Positions 1-8,060 are shown, numbered from the stretch's first letter. The stretch: DNA of 48,855 nt from Aeromonas cavernicola (GCF_002795305.1 NZ_PGGC01000116.1:1-48855); one strand, 5' to 3'. Numbers and translations are program-made. The notes: generated by a model from the letters alone, not told the origin.

Positions 1-1
1 G

Positions 2-1372
2 TTGCTGCTGGATGCCGCCCAGTGGGGCGCCAAGGTGGAAGATCTACCACTGCTGGACATGCCCCCCGCCGCCGCGGTGGCCAGCGCCCAGCGGCTGCTG
101 GTGGCCCTTGGCGCCATGAAGCCGGAGGGTGAGCAACAACTTACTCCCGCTGGCCGTGCCATGGCCGCCTTCGGTACCCACCCTCGCCTCGCCCGCATGC
201 TGCTGCGCGCCCGCGAGCTGGAGTCCGAAGGTCTGACAGGGATTATCGCCGATGCCGCATATCTGGTGGCGCTGCAGGAAGAGGATCTGCGAGGCTCGGA
301 GCGGCTCTCGGTGCTATTTCATCGTCGGCAAAGTGCCCTGCGCCAGGGGGCTGCCCGCTGGTTCGAACGGCTTGGTGTGCACCCAGCCAATGGTCAAGGT
401 CAGTGGCTGGGGCTGCTCTGCGCCCTCGCCTGGCCGGATCGCATCGGCAAGCTGCGCAGTGGCAGTCGCTATCAACTCAGTGGTGGGGTGAGCGGCGATC
501 TGGTCGACGGTCACCCTTGTCAGGGACAGCCCGCACTGGTGGCCGTCGAGATGGGGCAGAACGAGCGTGGCAGCCGCATTTTTATCGCCGAACCGGTCGA
601 TCTGGACGAGCTAGTGCGCCAGCTGCCGGATCTGGTCAGCGAACGGCAGTGGTTTGACTGGGATGAACGGGAAGAGCGGGTGCGCGCCGAACGCCAGTGG
701 GTGCTCGGCGAACTGGTGCTGAACCAGCGACCACTGAGCGAACTCTCTGACGAGCAAAAAGGACGCTGCCTGCTGCAAGGCATTCGTCGTAAGGGGCTGC
801 ATGTCTTGCCATGGGATGATGCCAGTGCAGGGTTGCTGGCCCGCCTGCGCTGTGCCAGTGATTGGCTGCCCGATGAGGGGTGGCCGGCCATGGATGACGA
901 TAGCCTGCTGGCCACGCTGGAGCAGTGGTTGCTACCCGCGCTGAGCGGCATGACCCGGCTAGAGCAGTTGAAAAAACTCACCCTGAGCGACATCCTGCGC
1001 CAGTCGCTGCCTTGGCCATTGCCTAAACGGCTGGACGAGGCGCTGCCGAGTCACTTTACTGCACCAACGGGCAGCCGAGTGGCCATCCGTTATCAGCCGG
1101 GGCAGGCGCCGGTGATCCCGGTGCGTATTCAGGAGATGTTTGGCCAAGGCGCCACCCCCTGCGTGGCCGATGGCCGGGTGCCGCTGGTGGTGGAGCTACT
1201 CTCCCCCGCCCAGCGGCCGCTGCAGATCACCGCCGATCTGGCCGCTTTCTGGGCAGGCTCTTACGAGCAGGTCAAAAAAGAGATGAAGGGGCGCTATCCG
1301 CGCCACTACTGGCCGGATAATCCGCTGGAGGCGATGCCGACCAGGGTCACCAAAAAGAAGATGGGAATGTAG
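2..1372 (+). CDS. hrpB: ATP-dependent RNA helicase HrpB, C-terminal part (5' end outside window)
   Basis: This is the C-terminal 456 residues of an HrpB-type DEAH-box helicase; the reading frame is already open at the left edge, so the RecA-like helicase motifs lie outside the window. The first visible residues (LLDAAQWGAKVEDLPLLD) belong to the helicase-associated HA2 region. The last 130 or so residues form the HrpB-specific tail, with the run PVRIQEMFGQG, a proline-rich VVELLSPAQRPLQITAD stretch, and the ending YPRHYWPDNPLEAMPTR, which is highly characteristic of this family. The family is found next to mrcB in many gammaproteobacteria, and mrcB follows here after 162 bp. The cellular role of HrpB is poorly defined; RNA remodelling is assumed from the family. 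Confidence 0.93.
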   Translation: MLLDAAQWGAKVEDLPLLDMPPAAAVASAQRLLVALGAMKPEGEQQLTPAGRAMAAFGTHPRLARMLLRARELESEGLTGIIADAAYLVALQEEDLRGSERLSVLFHRRQSALRQGAARWFERLGVHPANGQGQWLGLLCALAWPDRIGKLRSGSRYQLSGGVSGDLVDGHPCQGQPALVAVEMGQNERGSRIFIAEPVDLDELVRQLPDLVSERQWFDWDEREERVRAERQWVLGELVLNQRPLSELSDEQKGRCLLQGIRRKGLHVLPWDDASAGLLARLRCASDWLPDEGWPAMDDDSLLATLEQWLLPALSGMTRLEQLKKLTLSDILRQSLPWPLPKRLDEALPSHFTAPTGSRVAIRYQPGQAPVIPVRIQEMFGQGATPCVADGRVPLVVELLSPAQRPLQITADLAAFWAGSYEQVKKEMKGRYPRHYWPDNPLEAMPTRVTKKKMGM

Positions 1373-1534
1373 CTTAGATGAACGCCATCTCACCGACCAT
1401 TTGGTAGATAATCGGCTGCGATTGTGCGATGACACCGCTGCGTAGCTAACTGAATCTACCGCTCTGTCGGACTCGGTAATGCTCACACTGCTATCACAAC
1501 CCAACCAATAATGACGAACAGGTAAAGAGGAACC

Positions 1535-3850
1535 ATGGCAACCCAACGACGCAAGCGCGCCCCCAAGAAGGCGGCACCGAAGCGATCCATTAAACGCACG
1601 CTATTTTGGCTTGGTTTCAAGCTTTCCTTAGTGGTGGCGGCTTTCATGGTGGTGTTTGGTATCTATCTCGATACCAAGGTGCGCGAGCGGTTTGATGGTG
1701 AAAAATGGCAACTGCCGGTGATGGTTTACAGTCGTCCGCTAGAGCTCTATCCCAGTCAGCGCCTGTCGCGCGACCAGATGCTGCGCGAGCTTAACATGCT
1801 GAGCTACAAGCAGGTGCGCCAGCCTCACACTCCAGGGGAGTACAGCGTCAGTGGCCATCGTATCGAGCTGCTGCGGCGTCCATTTGAGTTTCACGAGGGC
1901 GCGGATGGTGCCCGTGGTTTGCGCCTGACCTTCAATGGGCCTCGCCTAGAAGGGATTCAATCTTTAGAGAATCAGCGCCAGCTTGGTTACGCCCAAATGG
2001 ACCCAGTGTTGCTCGATCGTCTCAATACCGAAGCCCGTGAAGATCGCCTGCTGGTGCGCCTTGCTGAGGTGCCCGATAGCCTGTTAGTGACGCTGCTGAC
2101 GACCGAAGACCGTGATTTCTATCAGCACGGCGGCATCTCGCCGGTGGCTATTTTACGAGCGGTATTTGCCAATTTACTGGCGGGTCGCACGGTGCAAGGG
2201 GGCAGCACCCTGACCCAGCAGCTGGCGAAGAACTTTTTCCTGACCCGTGAACGCAGTTTGTGGCGCAAGCTGCAAGAGGCCTACATGGCGGTGTTGATCG
2301 ACTATCGCTATAGCAAAGATGAGATCCTCGAGTCCTACCTCAATGAGGTCTATTTGGGGCAGAACTTCTCGCAAGGGGTCTACGGTTTTGGCCTCGCCTC
2401 CTACTTCTATTTTGGGATCCCGGTTAACGAGCTCGATATTGAGCAAGTTGCCCTACTGGTGGGGCTGGTGAAAGGCCCCTCTTATTACGATCCGTGGCGC
2501 TTCCCTGAGCGAGCCAAAACGCGCCGCGATCTGGTGCTCAAGTTATTGATGGATCACGGCAGCTTGACCGAAGCCGAGTACACGCTGGCCAGCAAACAGC
2601 CCCTTGGCATCATCACGCGCGGTCAGATGAGTTATGGCCGTACACCGGCGTTTATGGGGCTGCTCAAGCGTGAGTTACAGAGTCGCTTTGGCCCTGATCT
2701 GCTGAAGCAGTCAGGCCTGAAAATCTTCACCAGCCTCGATCCTATCGCGCAACATGCGGCGGAGCGGGCAGTCGAGTCGGGTCTTGCCCAGATCGAAAAA
2801 CTGCATGGGAAGAAACGATTAGAGGCGGCCATGGTGGTCTCCGACTGGCATAAGGGCGAGGTGGTTGCGCTGGTGGGCGGGCGTGATCCTCGCTACGCCG
2901 GCTTCAACCGAGCGCTGGATGCCCGTCGCCAGATTGGCTCGTTGGTGAAACCGGCGGTTTACCTCACCGGGTTAGCCAATGGCTTGACCTTGGCCACGCC
3001 GCTTAAGGATCGCCCGATCCGCATTCGCGGGCAGGATGGCCAGCTTTGGACCCCGCAGAACTACGACCGCAAATTCCGCGAAAGTGTGCCCTTGATGGAT
3101 GCGCTGGCCAGCTCGCTGAACGTGCCGACCGTCAATCTGGGTCTGCAAATCGGACTGGAGAAAGTGGTCGACACCCTTCATCAGCTGGGGGTCAAACAGG
3201 AGATCCAACCCTATCCATCATTAGTGCTGGGGGCGGTAGCGCTCTCACCAATGGAGGTGAACCAGATGTTCCTGCCCATCGCCAATCAAGGGCTGACCCA
3301 GTCATTGTCGGCGATCCGCGCGGTGGTGAAAGGCGATGGCAGCCTGCTTTATCAACACGATGACAGTGCGAAACGCGTCACCGATAGCCAAGCGAGCTGG
3401 TTAACCCTGTTTGCCATGACACGGACGGTCAGCCAAGGCACTGCACGTTCCCTGACGGCTAAGTTCCCTGGCGCCACCATGGCGGGCAAGACGGGCACAA
3501 CCAATGAGCTCAGAGACTCTTGGTTTGCTGGGCTTGATAACAATGAGCTGGTCAGTGTGTGGGTTGGTCGTGATGACAACACCCCGGCAGGGCTCACCGG
3601 CTCTAATGGTGCACTGCAGCTTTTTAGTGGCTATATGGGGCAACGCGGGGTTAACAGCTTGGCCCTTAAGATGCCGGAAGGGGTGAGCTGGGCCAATTTC
3701 TCGCGCAGCAGCGGCGTTCGCGTGACGAGCGATTGCCCCGGCAGTTTGCAGGTGCCCGCCAATCTGGCCACCCTTGGGGCGGCAACCGGATGCGGCGAGA
3801 GCGCCCCGCGCAGTGCGCTGGATGATTGGTTCGGCGGTTTTCTTAACTGA
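1535..3850 (+). CDS. mrcB: Penicillin-binding protein 1B (bifunctional peptidoglycan synthase)
   Basis: This 771-residue protein is a class A penicillin-binding protein that polymerises lipid II and cross-links the glycan strands in the periplasm. A basic cytoplasmic tail (residues 1-25, rich in Lys/Arg) precedes one transmembrane helix (about 26-47). A UB2H-like segment follows, where the outer-membrane activator LpoB binds in relatives. The glycosyltransferase 51 domain carries TTEDRDF with the probable catalytic Glu191. The transpeptidase domain shows all three active-site motifs: SLVK (nucleophile Ser469, Lys472), SLN (527-529) and KTGT (652-655). It is somewhat shorter than E. coli PBP1B (844). 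The start ATG has the Shine-Dalgarno sequence AAAGAGGA about 5 bases upstream. It lies alone between hrpB and the yaeR-like gene, 45 bp before the latter. Confidence 0.96.
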   Translation: MATQRRKRAPKKAAPKRSIKRTLFWLGFKLSLVVAAFMVVFGIYLDTKVRERFDGEKWQLPVMVYSRPLELYPSQRLSRDQMLRELNMLSYKQVRQPHTPGEYSVSGHRIELLRRPFEFHEGADGARGLRLTFNGPRLEGIQSLENQRQLGYAQMDPVLLDRLNTEAREDRLLVRLAEVPDSLLVTLLTTEDRDFYQHGGISPVAILRAVFANLLAGRTVQGGSTLTQQLAKNFFLTRERSLWRKLQEAYMAVLIDYRYSKDEILESYLNEVYLGQNFSQGVYGFGLASYFYFGIPVNELDIEQVALLVGLVKGPSYYDPWRFPERAKTRRDLVLKLLMDHGSLTEAEYTLASKQPLGIITRGQMSYGRTPAFMGLLKRELQSRFGPDLLKQSGLKIFTSLDPIAQHAAERAVESGLAQIEKLHGKKRLEAAMVVSDWHKGEVVALVGGRDPRYAGFNRALDARRQIGSLVKPAVYLTGLANGLTLATPLKDRPIRIRGQDGQLWTPQNYDRKFRESVPLMDALASSLNVPTVNLGLQIGLEKVVDTLHQLGVKQEIQPYPSLVLGAVALSPMEVNQMFLPIANQGLTQSLSAIRAVVKGDGSLLYQHDDSAKRVTDSQASWLTLFAMTRTVSQGTARSLTAKFPGATMAGKTGTTNELRDSWFAGLDNNELVSVWVGRDDNTPAGLTGSNGALQLFSGYMGQRGVNSLALKMPEGVSWANFSRSSGVRVTSDCPGSLQVPANLATLGAATGCGESAPRSALDDWFGGFLN

Positions 3851-3895
3851 TGCCATGGGCTGGGCTTGCTTAGCCCCCCTTGCCAAGGAGTTGTG

Positions 3896-4327
3896 ATGCA
3901 ACGACCACTGCTTGATGGCCTGCACCATGTGGCGATCATCGTCAGCGATTACCAACGCTCGCGCCATTTCTACCACGAGCTGCTGGGGCTACCTATCATC
4001 GCCGAAACCCTGCGCGAAGCGCGCCAGTCGTGGAAGCTGGATCTGGCCCTGTCCGATGGCAACCAGCTGGAGTTATTTAGCTTCCCCACCCCGCCTGCTC
4101 GCCCGTCCCATCCTGAGGCGTGCGGCTTGCGGCATCTGGCGTTTCGGGTCGGAGCGCTTGATGAGGTGATGGCTCATCTGCAGGCCCATCACATCACGGT
4201 GGAGCCGGTGCGGGTGGATGAGTTGACTGGGCGCCGCTTCACCTTCTTCGCAGACCCTGACGGTCTGCCACTGGAGCTGTACGAACAGGCTGCGTCTGGT
4301 GGCACTGCGGGGTATGAACTGGCTTAA
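3896..4327 (+). CDS. yaeR: VOC-family metalloprotein, YaeR type
   Basis: This 143-residue protein has the vicinal-oxygen-chelate fold of glyoxalase I, fosfomycin-resistance and dioxygenase relatives, and its sequence resembles E. coli YaeR closely (HHVAI near the start, REARQSWKLDLAL, ELFSFP, CGLRHLAF, RFTFFADPDGLPLELYE). The four expected metal ligands are visible: His in HHVAI, Glu in LELFSF, His in LRHLAF and Glu in LELYE. The substrate is unknown; the E. coli protein has been named a glyoxalase relative on sequence grounds. I prefer the ATG at 3896 over an in-frame upstream codon at 3866 because AAGGAG sits at 3885-3890. The gene lies between mrcB and ppa and may be read from mrcB. Confidence 0.88.
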   Translation: MQRPLLDGLHHVAIIVSDYQRSRHFYHELLGLPIIAETLREARQSWKLDLALSDGNQLELFSFPTPPARPSHPEACGLRHLAFRVGALDEVMAHLQAHHITVEPVRVDELTGRRFTFFADPDGLPLELYEQAASGGTAGYELA

Positions 4328-4340
4328 CCGATGCTGAAAT

Positions 4341-4369
4341 ATGGCGATTTGGCGCCACATCGCTATAAT
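4341..4369 (+). promoter_or_regulatory. Probable ppa promoter (-10 box)
   Basis: A perfect TATAAT lies at 4364-4369, 45 bases before the ppa start. The -35 region is weak (ATGGCG at 4341-4346 with a 17-base spacer), so the promoter call rests mainly on the -10 element. Confidence 0.45.
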
Positions 4370-4413
4370 GTCGGCCTGCGAAATTTCACGCTAACCACCC
4401 TTAAGGAAACGTC

Positions 4414-4944
4414 ATGAGCCTGAATTTGGTCCCGGCGGGTAAAAACCTGCCCGACGACATCTATGTCATCATCGAAATCCCGCAAAATGCTGACCCGATC
4501 AAGTACGAAGTGGACAAAGATAGCGGTGCAATTTTCGTCGATCGCTTCATGTCTACCCCGATGTTCTATCCATGCAACTACGGCTATGTGAACGCGACCC
4601 TGTCACTGGATGGTGACCCCGTTGACGTACTGGTGCCGACCCCTTACCCACTGCTGGCCGGTTCAGTGATCCGTTGCCGCCCTGTTGGCGTGCTGAAAAT
4701 GACCGACGAATCTGGCGAAGATGCCAAAATCGTTGCGGTGCCGCACTCTAAGCTGACCAAGCAGTACGACCACATCCAAGATGTGAACGATCTGCCTGAG
4801 CTGCTCAAAGCCCAGATCCAGCACTTCTTCGAGCGCTACAAAGAGCTGGAAGCGGGTAAGTGGGTCAAGGTCGAAGGATGGGGCGACAAGGCCGCTGCCG
4901 AAGCGGAGATCACAACCTCTGCGGAGCGTTACGCTGCGAAATAA
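4414..4944 (+). CDS. ppa: Inorganic pyrophosphatase
   Basis: This is a family I soluble inorganic pyrophosphatase of 176 residues, the same size as the E. coli enzyme. It hydrolyses pyrophosphate in the cytoplasm and so pulls biosynthetic reactions forward. The family signature DGDPVDVL is at residues 66-73, with the magnesium-binding Asp66, Asp68 and Asp71. Other conserved pieces are FYPCNYGYV and the C-terminal FFERYKELE. The start ATG has AAGGA at 4403-4407. The gene has its own probable promoter and a strong terminator directly after it, so it is likely a single-gene unit. Confidence 0.98.
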   Translation: MSLNLVPAGKNLPDDIYVIIEIPQNADPIKYEVDKDSGAIFVDRFMSTPMFYPCNYGYVNATLSLDGDPVDVLVPTPYPLLAGSVIRCRPVGVLKMTDESGEDAKIVAVPHSKLTKQYDHIQDVNDLPELLKAQIQHFFERYKELEAGKWVKVEGWGDKAAAEAEITTSAERYAAK

Positions 4945-4972
4945 GCCGTAATCGGTATCCGCATAACGTGAC

Positions 4973-4999
4973 AAAGGGCGCCTTACGGCGCCTTTTTAT
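4973..4999 (+). terminator. Rho-independent terminator of ppa
   Basis: The stem GGCGCC (4977-4982) pairs with GGCGCC (4987-4992) around a TTAC loop and is followed by five T. The stop codon of the converging gene at 4996-5319 lies inside the T tract, so the two transcripts overlap at their ends. Confidence 0.85.
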
Positions 5000-5319
5000 T
5001 GCGGTGATGTAGGGTGAGAGGGCGATGGGTTGCCTTGGATATAGATCTCTTTGCCTGCTTGGCGATACGGACGATAGTACTGACCACCGCAGCGATAGCT
5101 ATGGTCCTGTTGGCTGGTCAATTCACAATTTACCGGTAACACCTCTAGCCATTTGAGCGCCTGCTGTAGACGTAACCACTCTTGCCACTCGTGTTCCCGC
5201 GCCAGCTGATCTCGCAAAGCAAAGGCATTGATGCTGCTGTCGCCTTTACTGATGATGACAGGACCTGCATGGGCTAAGGTAGCGAGCAGTAGCGCTATCA
5301 AGAGGGGGCTGCGCTTCAT
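4996..5319 (-). CDS. Small secreted protein of unknown function
   Basis: I do not recognise this 107-residue protein. It begins with a clear Sec signal peptide (MKRSPLLIALLLATLAHA, probable cleavage after AHA). The mature part is about 89 residues with two cysteines (NCELTSQQ and YRCGGQYYRPY) that could form a disulphide, then a Pro/Ser-rich tail. A cysteine-containing domain of this kind suggests a periplasmic protein. The start is well supported: GGAGG lies 4-8 bases upstream on the minus strand. It is transcribed divergently from the gene at 5460, and the 140 bp between them hold a probable CRP site. It converges on ppa. A domain of unknown function is likely, but I cannot name it. Confidence 0.75.
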   Translation of the reverse strand: MKRSPLLIALLLATLAHAGPVIISKGDSSINAFALRDQLAREHEWQEWLRLQQALKWLEVLPVNCELTSQQDHSYRCGGQYYRPYRQAGKEIYIQGNPSPSHPTSPQ

Positions 5320-5372
5320 AATTACCTCCAGAATGACTTAATTTCACAATTAAATTAAAAGTCACATCAATC

Positions 5373-5388
5373 TGTTATCTCGATCACA
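5373..5388. promoter_or_regulatory. Candidate CRP site between divergent genes
   Basis: TGTTA-N6-TCACA matches the CRP consensus TGTGA-N6-TCACA at nine of ten core bases and sits in the shared promoter region of two divergent secreted-protein genes (starts at 5319 minus and 5460 plus). Confidence 0.45.
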
Positions 5389-5459
5389 AAACGAAACCAT
5401 CCCAGACCGGTTCAGGCTCGCCTAGTTGTTAATCATGTCTGCCTATGGAGTGTCTTATC

Positions 5460-6338
5460 ATGAAGTTGACACTGGGTCTGTGGTTGGGTTTCGTTATTTG
5501 TTCATCTGGTCAAGCTAGCGACATCAATTTGAGCTGGCAGCTGCACTCCCCAGATGGTCAGCTCAAACAGTTTTATCTGACGACCAACGATGATGCGATG
5601 GCGGCCAGCCGTCGTGAGGTGGCATTGCTGGAGGCCTCCCTCACGAACCCACTGGAGACGCTTTACGCTTATATTAGCCCGCGACTTTATAACAGCATCA
5701 ATGTCATTAACCAGAACAGCCCAGAGACCGCGACTAAGTTCCGTAACTTAGAGCAAGCCTTCATGCTGCATGACCAGAGTGATGAATCTGGCTTATTCTG
5801 GCAAGCCTACCAACAGTATCAAGATGATGCTTTTTACCAGATGCGAATGGTGCCTTGCATTCATCCCTCCAACCGCAAGCTGCCTTGTGTCAGGCCCAAC
5901 TATTCGCAGTTGTTTTATGACTTTAAAAGTGATTTAAAACCCTTGGCCCATCAATTTGCTGGCCGAGATTTACAGAGCACCATCAGTCTGCTGCAAGCGT
6001 GGCTTAACGCCATCCCGACCCCCCCAGAGCAGGCAGAACATTTCGCGCTGCCATTACAGGCGTTACAAGACAACAAAGCCGATAGCGATGAAAAAGTGTT
6101 GCTGATGGCGAGTTTGCTGGCGGAGTTAGCCCCTCAATACTCTCTTAGCATTATTTACCCTGACATCAGTATTGGGAGTGTCTCCCCAGCGTGGTTGGCC
6201 ATTACGGCTGACAGCGGTGTCAGTGGTGATGTCGTGGTGATCAATGAACAGCGCCACGTGTTGCTCACCGGCTCCCCGTTGCTGGCACAGCAGATGGCGC
6301 TGGCGAAGATTCCACTCATCAGTGAGTCGCTGTACTGA
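5460..6338 (+). CDS. Secreted protein of unknown function, possible transglutaminase-like relative
   Basis: This 292-residue protein carries a signal peptide (MKLTLGLWLGFVICSSGQAS). The start at 5460 is chosen over an in-frame ATG at 5445 because the signal peptide begins there and the upstream ATG overlaps the likely ribosome site TGGAG (5449-5453). The middle holds a cysteine-containing segment (MVPCIHPSNRKLPCVRPNY). Near residues 215-235 the run NKADSDEKVLLMASLLAEL resembles the active-site region of transglutaminase-like proteins (usually GDCxDKALLLASLL), but Ser stands where the catalytic Cys would be. If the relationship is real, the protein is probably not an active peptidase. I cannot assign a function. 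It is divergent from the gene at 4996-5319 and followed by a strong terminator. Confidence 0.72.
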   Translation: MKLTLGLWLGFVICSSGQASDINLSWQLHSPDGQLKQFYLTTNDDAMAASRREVALLEASLTNPLETLYAYISPRLYNSINVINQNSPETATKFRNLEQAFMLHDQSDESGLFWQAYQQYQDDAFYQMRMVPCIHPSNRKLPCVRPNYSQLFYDFKSDLKPLAHQFAGRDLQSTISLLQAWLNAIPTPPEQAEHFALPLQALQDNKADSDEKVLLMASLLAELAPQYSLSIIYPDISIGSVSPAWLAITADSGVSGDVVVINEQRHVLLTGSPLLAQQMALAKIPLISESLY

Positions 6339-6401
6339 TTTTTGTAGCGCTAACCAGTATCCACCACATTGATTTTTATTAATGCCATGCCATTCTAAGC
6401 G

Positions 6402-6441
6402 CCCCCCTCATCTAGGTCGTGATTGATGAGGGGGTTTCTCT
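6402..6441 (+). terminator. Rho-independent terminator
   Basis: A ten-base stem CCCCCTCATC (6403-6412) pairs with GATGAGGGGG (6425-6434) around a 12-base loop, followed by TTTCTCTT. It ends the gene at 5460-6338. Confidence 0.8.
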
Positions 6442-6556
6442 TACCTGTTATGCCTGACTTAGCACTTTTTAAACCGATCCGATCCGTTTAGGATGTGGGT
6501 CGCTCATTTCTGCAATCTACCGCTGGTCATCACATCACACATGGAGTGTCATCAAT

Positions 6557-7099
6557 ATGAAGCATATGGTACTTAGTTTGGCGCTGCTGCCGTGCTTGGC
6601 GTTGGCGCATAACCTCAAGGATGCGGCCCCTGTGCCTCCGGTTAATGTCAGCGAGCAAGGGGAATTGGTGTTAAATGGTGCTGACGTTGGCTATCAGCCT
6701 TGGCAAAGTCAGGCCCTCAAGGGCAAGGTTTTCTTGGTGCAACATATTGCTGGTCGCTCAAGTGCTAAAGCGCTGAATGCACCGATGATCGAGGCCATTA
6801 AGGCAGCTAAGTTACCTCAGGATAAGTATCAGACCGTGACGATCATCAATAGCAATGACGCTATTTGGGGAACGTCCAGCTTTGTCAAAAGCAGTGCCGA
6901 GGAGAGTAAAAAAGAGTTTCCTTGGTCCGTGATTGTGCTCGATGGGAAAGGGATGGCGCGCAATGCATGGGGTCTGACCGCAGAGAGCTCAGCCATCATC
7001 TTGTTAGATAAAAGCGGTAAGGTATTGTTTGTTAAAGATGGTCAGCTCGGTGCCAACGACATCACAACTGTGATGGGGCTTATCAAATCACAACTTTAA
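6557..7099 (+). CDS. ytfJ: YtfJ-family periplasmic thioredoxin-fold protein
   Basis: This 180-residue protein is an orthologue-level match to E. coli YtfJ: the landmarks GELVLNGADVGYQPW, LVQHIAGRSSAK, IEAIKAAKLP, the double FPWSVIVLDGKG and SSAIILLDKSGKV run in the same order. A signal peptide (MKHMVLSLALLPCLALA) directs it to the periplasm. The family has a thioredoxin-like fold but lacks a CxxC redox pair; its biochemical role is not established. The ATG at 6557 follows TGGAGTGTC, a leader very like that of the gene at 5460. A strong terminator follows directly, and a zinc-type transporter cluster starts only nine bases after the T tract. Confidence 0.9.
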   Translation: MKHMVLSLALLPCLALAHNLKDAAPVPPVNVSEQGELVLNGADVGYQPWQSQALKGKVFLVQHIAGRSSAKALNAPMIEAIKAAKLPQDKYQTVTIINSNDAIWGTSSFVKSSAEESKKEFPWSVIVLDGKGMARNAWGLTAESSAIILLDKSGKVLFVKDGQLGANDITTVMGLIKSQL

Positions 7100-7109
7100 G
7101 TTGATCGAA

Positions 7110-7134
7110 GGGGCACTGATGGTGCCCTTTTTTT
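7110..7134 (+). terminator. Rho-independent terminator of ytfJ
   Basis: The stem GGGCAC (7111-7116) pairs with GTGCCC (7122-7127) and is followed by seven T. It ends nine bases before the start codon of the next gene, leaving no room for a promoter between the two. Confidence 0.82.
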
Positions 7135-7142
7135 AGGTTTTT

Positions 7143-7439
7143 ATGGGTCGTATCAAGTTCACAATCTGGATCGTGTTGTTGGGCTGGTTGTGGTTGCAAC
7201 CGGCGTTAGCCCAGCATCCGCTGGAAGCGGGTGTAGCGGATCACGATCATCACTGTCTAATGTGTGCCCTTCATTTGGATGGCAACCAAGCATTGCCCCC
7301 GTCGGTTGCTCTGCCTTTCGTTCCGGCGGCCGTACATCAAGCGTGCCATGTCTGGCCTGCTGCGATTCCCAGTCAGCTGATCCGTACTTATCCGATACGG
7401 GCGCCCCCTACGCCTGCCTTCATGTTTCCCTCTATCTGA
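7143..7439 (+). CDS. Small His/Cys-containing secreted protein, first gene of zinc-type cluster
   Basis: This 98-residue protein has a signal peptide (MGRIKFTIWIVLLGWLWLQPALA) followed by a metal-binding-looking segment, DHDHHCLMCALHLDG, combining a histidine cluster with a CxxC pair; a further His-Cys-His (HQACHVW) follows. The Pro-rich C-terminus has no recognisable domain. It resembles the short DUF2946-like periplasmic proteins that sit near metal transport genes, but I am not certain of the family. It lies 26 bp before the His-rich DUF2796 gene and probably belongs to the same operon. A weak Shine-Dalgarno (AGG) is visible, and the ytfJ terminator is immediately upstream. A role in periplasmic zinc or copper handling is inferred from composition and neighbours. 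Confidence 0.7.
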   Translation: MGRIKFTIWIVLLGWLWLQPALAQHPLEAGVADHDHHCLMCALHLDGNQALPPSVALPFVPAAVHQACHVWPAAIPSQLIRTYPIRAPPTPAFMFPSI

Positions 7440-7465
7440 TTTATTTATTTTTTTAAGGATTAAAT

Positions 7466-8056
7466 ATGAAAGCAGTGACTTTTTTGCTGGCAGCCGCCGC
7501 CTTTGGTGTACACGCAAATCATCCCGAGCATGAAAGCCATGGTGCCCATGAGCATGGTCATGGGCAGCTCAATCTGGTGCTAGATGGCGAGCAGTTATTA
7601 ATTGAACTGCAGGCCCCAGCGGCGGATTTAGTGGGCTTTGAACATGAAGCCAAAAGTGCCGAAGAAAAAGCGAAATATGCTAAAGCGCTGGCACTGCTCA
7701 AGCAGCCGGATCAGTTGTTTCGCTTTAGCCCGGATGCGGGTTGCACCTTGACTCAGCAAGAGGTGAATGCGGCCCAAGCACATCATGAAGATGAGCATGA
7801 TCACGGCCATGAACATGAACATGCAAAAGAGGCCAGTGGCCATGACGAGCACCACGATGATGAAGGCGAAGCCGGTCACGCGGATATGGGTGCTATGTAT
7901 ACCTTTACTTGCCGCACACCAGCAAAATTGAGTGGTCTGGAAGCGACCTTGTTTACGGTCTATCCCAGTTTAGAAAAGCTGAGTGTGCAAGGCATCTTGC
8001 CGACTGGCCAAACTGCTGCTGAGTTGACCCCTGCCGCTAACAAGCTGAGCTGGTGA
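7466..8056 (+). CDS. zrgA: Histidine-rich periplasmic DUF2796 protein, ZrgA-like
   Basis: This 196-residue protein has a signal peptide (MKAVTFLLAAAAFGVHA) and two histidine-rich stretches: one after the cleavage site (HPEHESHGAHEHGHG) and a long acidic-histidine linker around residues 110-145. The DUF2796 signature is visible in GHGQLNLVLDGEQLLIELQAPAADLVGFEH, and the C-terminal part carries two cysteines (AGCTLT, FTCRTP) that may pair. Proteins of this family, together with an ABC ATPase and a MacB-type permease, form the zinc-regulated ZrgABCDE system of V. cholerae. The likely role is therefore zinc binding in the periplasm for the transporter encoded next. The start ATG has AAGGA at 7455-7459. 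It is spaced 4 bp from the ATPase gene. Confidence 0.85.
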   Translation: MKAVTFLLAAAAFGVHANHPEHESHGAHEHGHGQLNLVLDGEQLLIELQAPAADLVGFEHEAKSAEEKAKYAKALALLKQPDQLFRFSPDAGCTLTQQEVNAAQAHHEDEHDHGHEHEHAKEASGHDEHHDDEGEAGHADMGAMYTFTCRTPAKLSGLEATLFTVYPSLEKLSVQGILPTGQTAAELTPAANKLSW

Positions 8057-8060
8057 TCGT

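Noticed and set aside
520-993. 157-codon minus-strand ORF inside hrpB
   Set aside because: Ser/Arg-rich translation antisense to a clear conserved coding frame; no ribosome site or family resemblance.
3401-3976. 191-codon minus-strand ORF across mrcB and yaeR-like gene
   Set aside because: Antisense shadow of two well-supported genes; composition is not protein-like.
7000-7470. Search for a Zur box before the zinc-type operon
   Set aside because: No GTTATA-type palindrome was found in or near the intergenic segments, so no Zur site is claimed.
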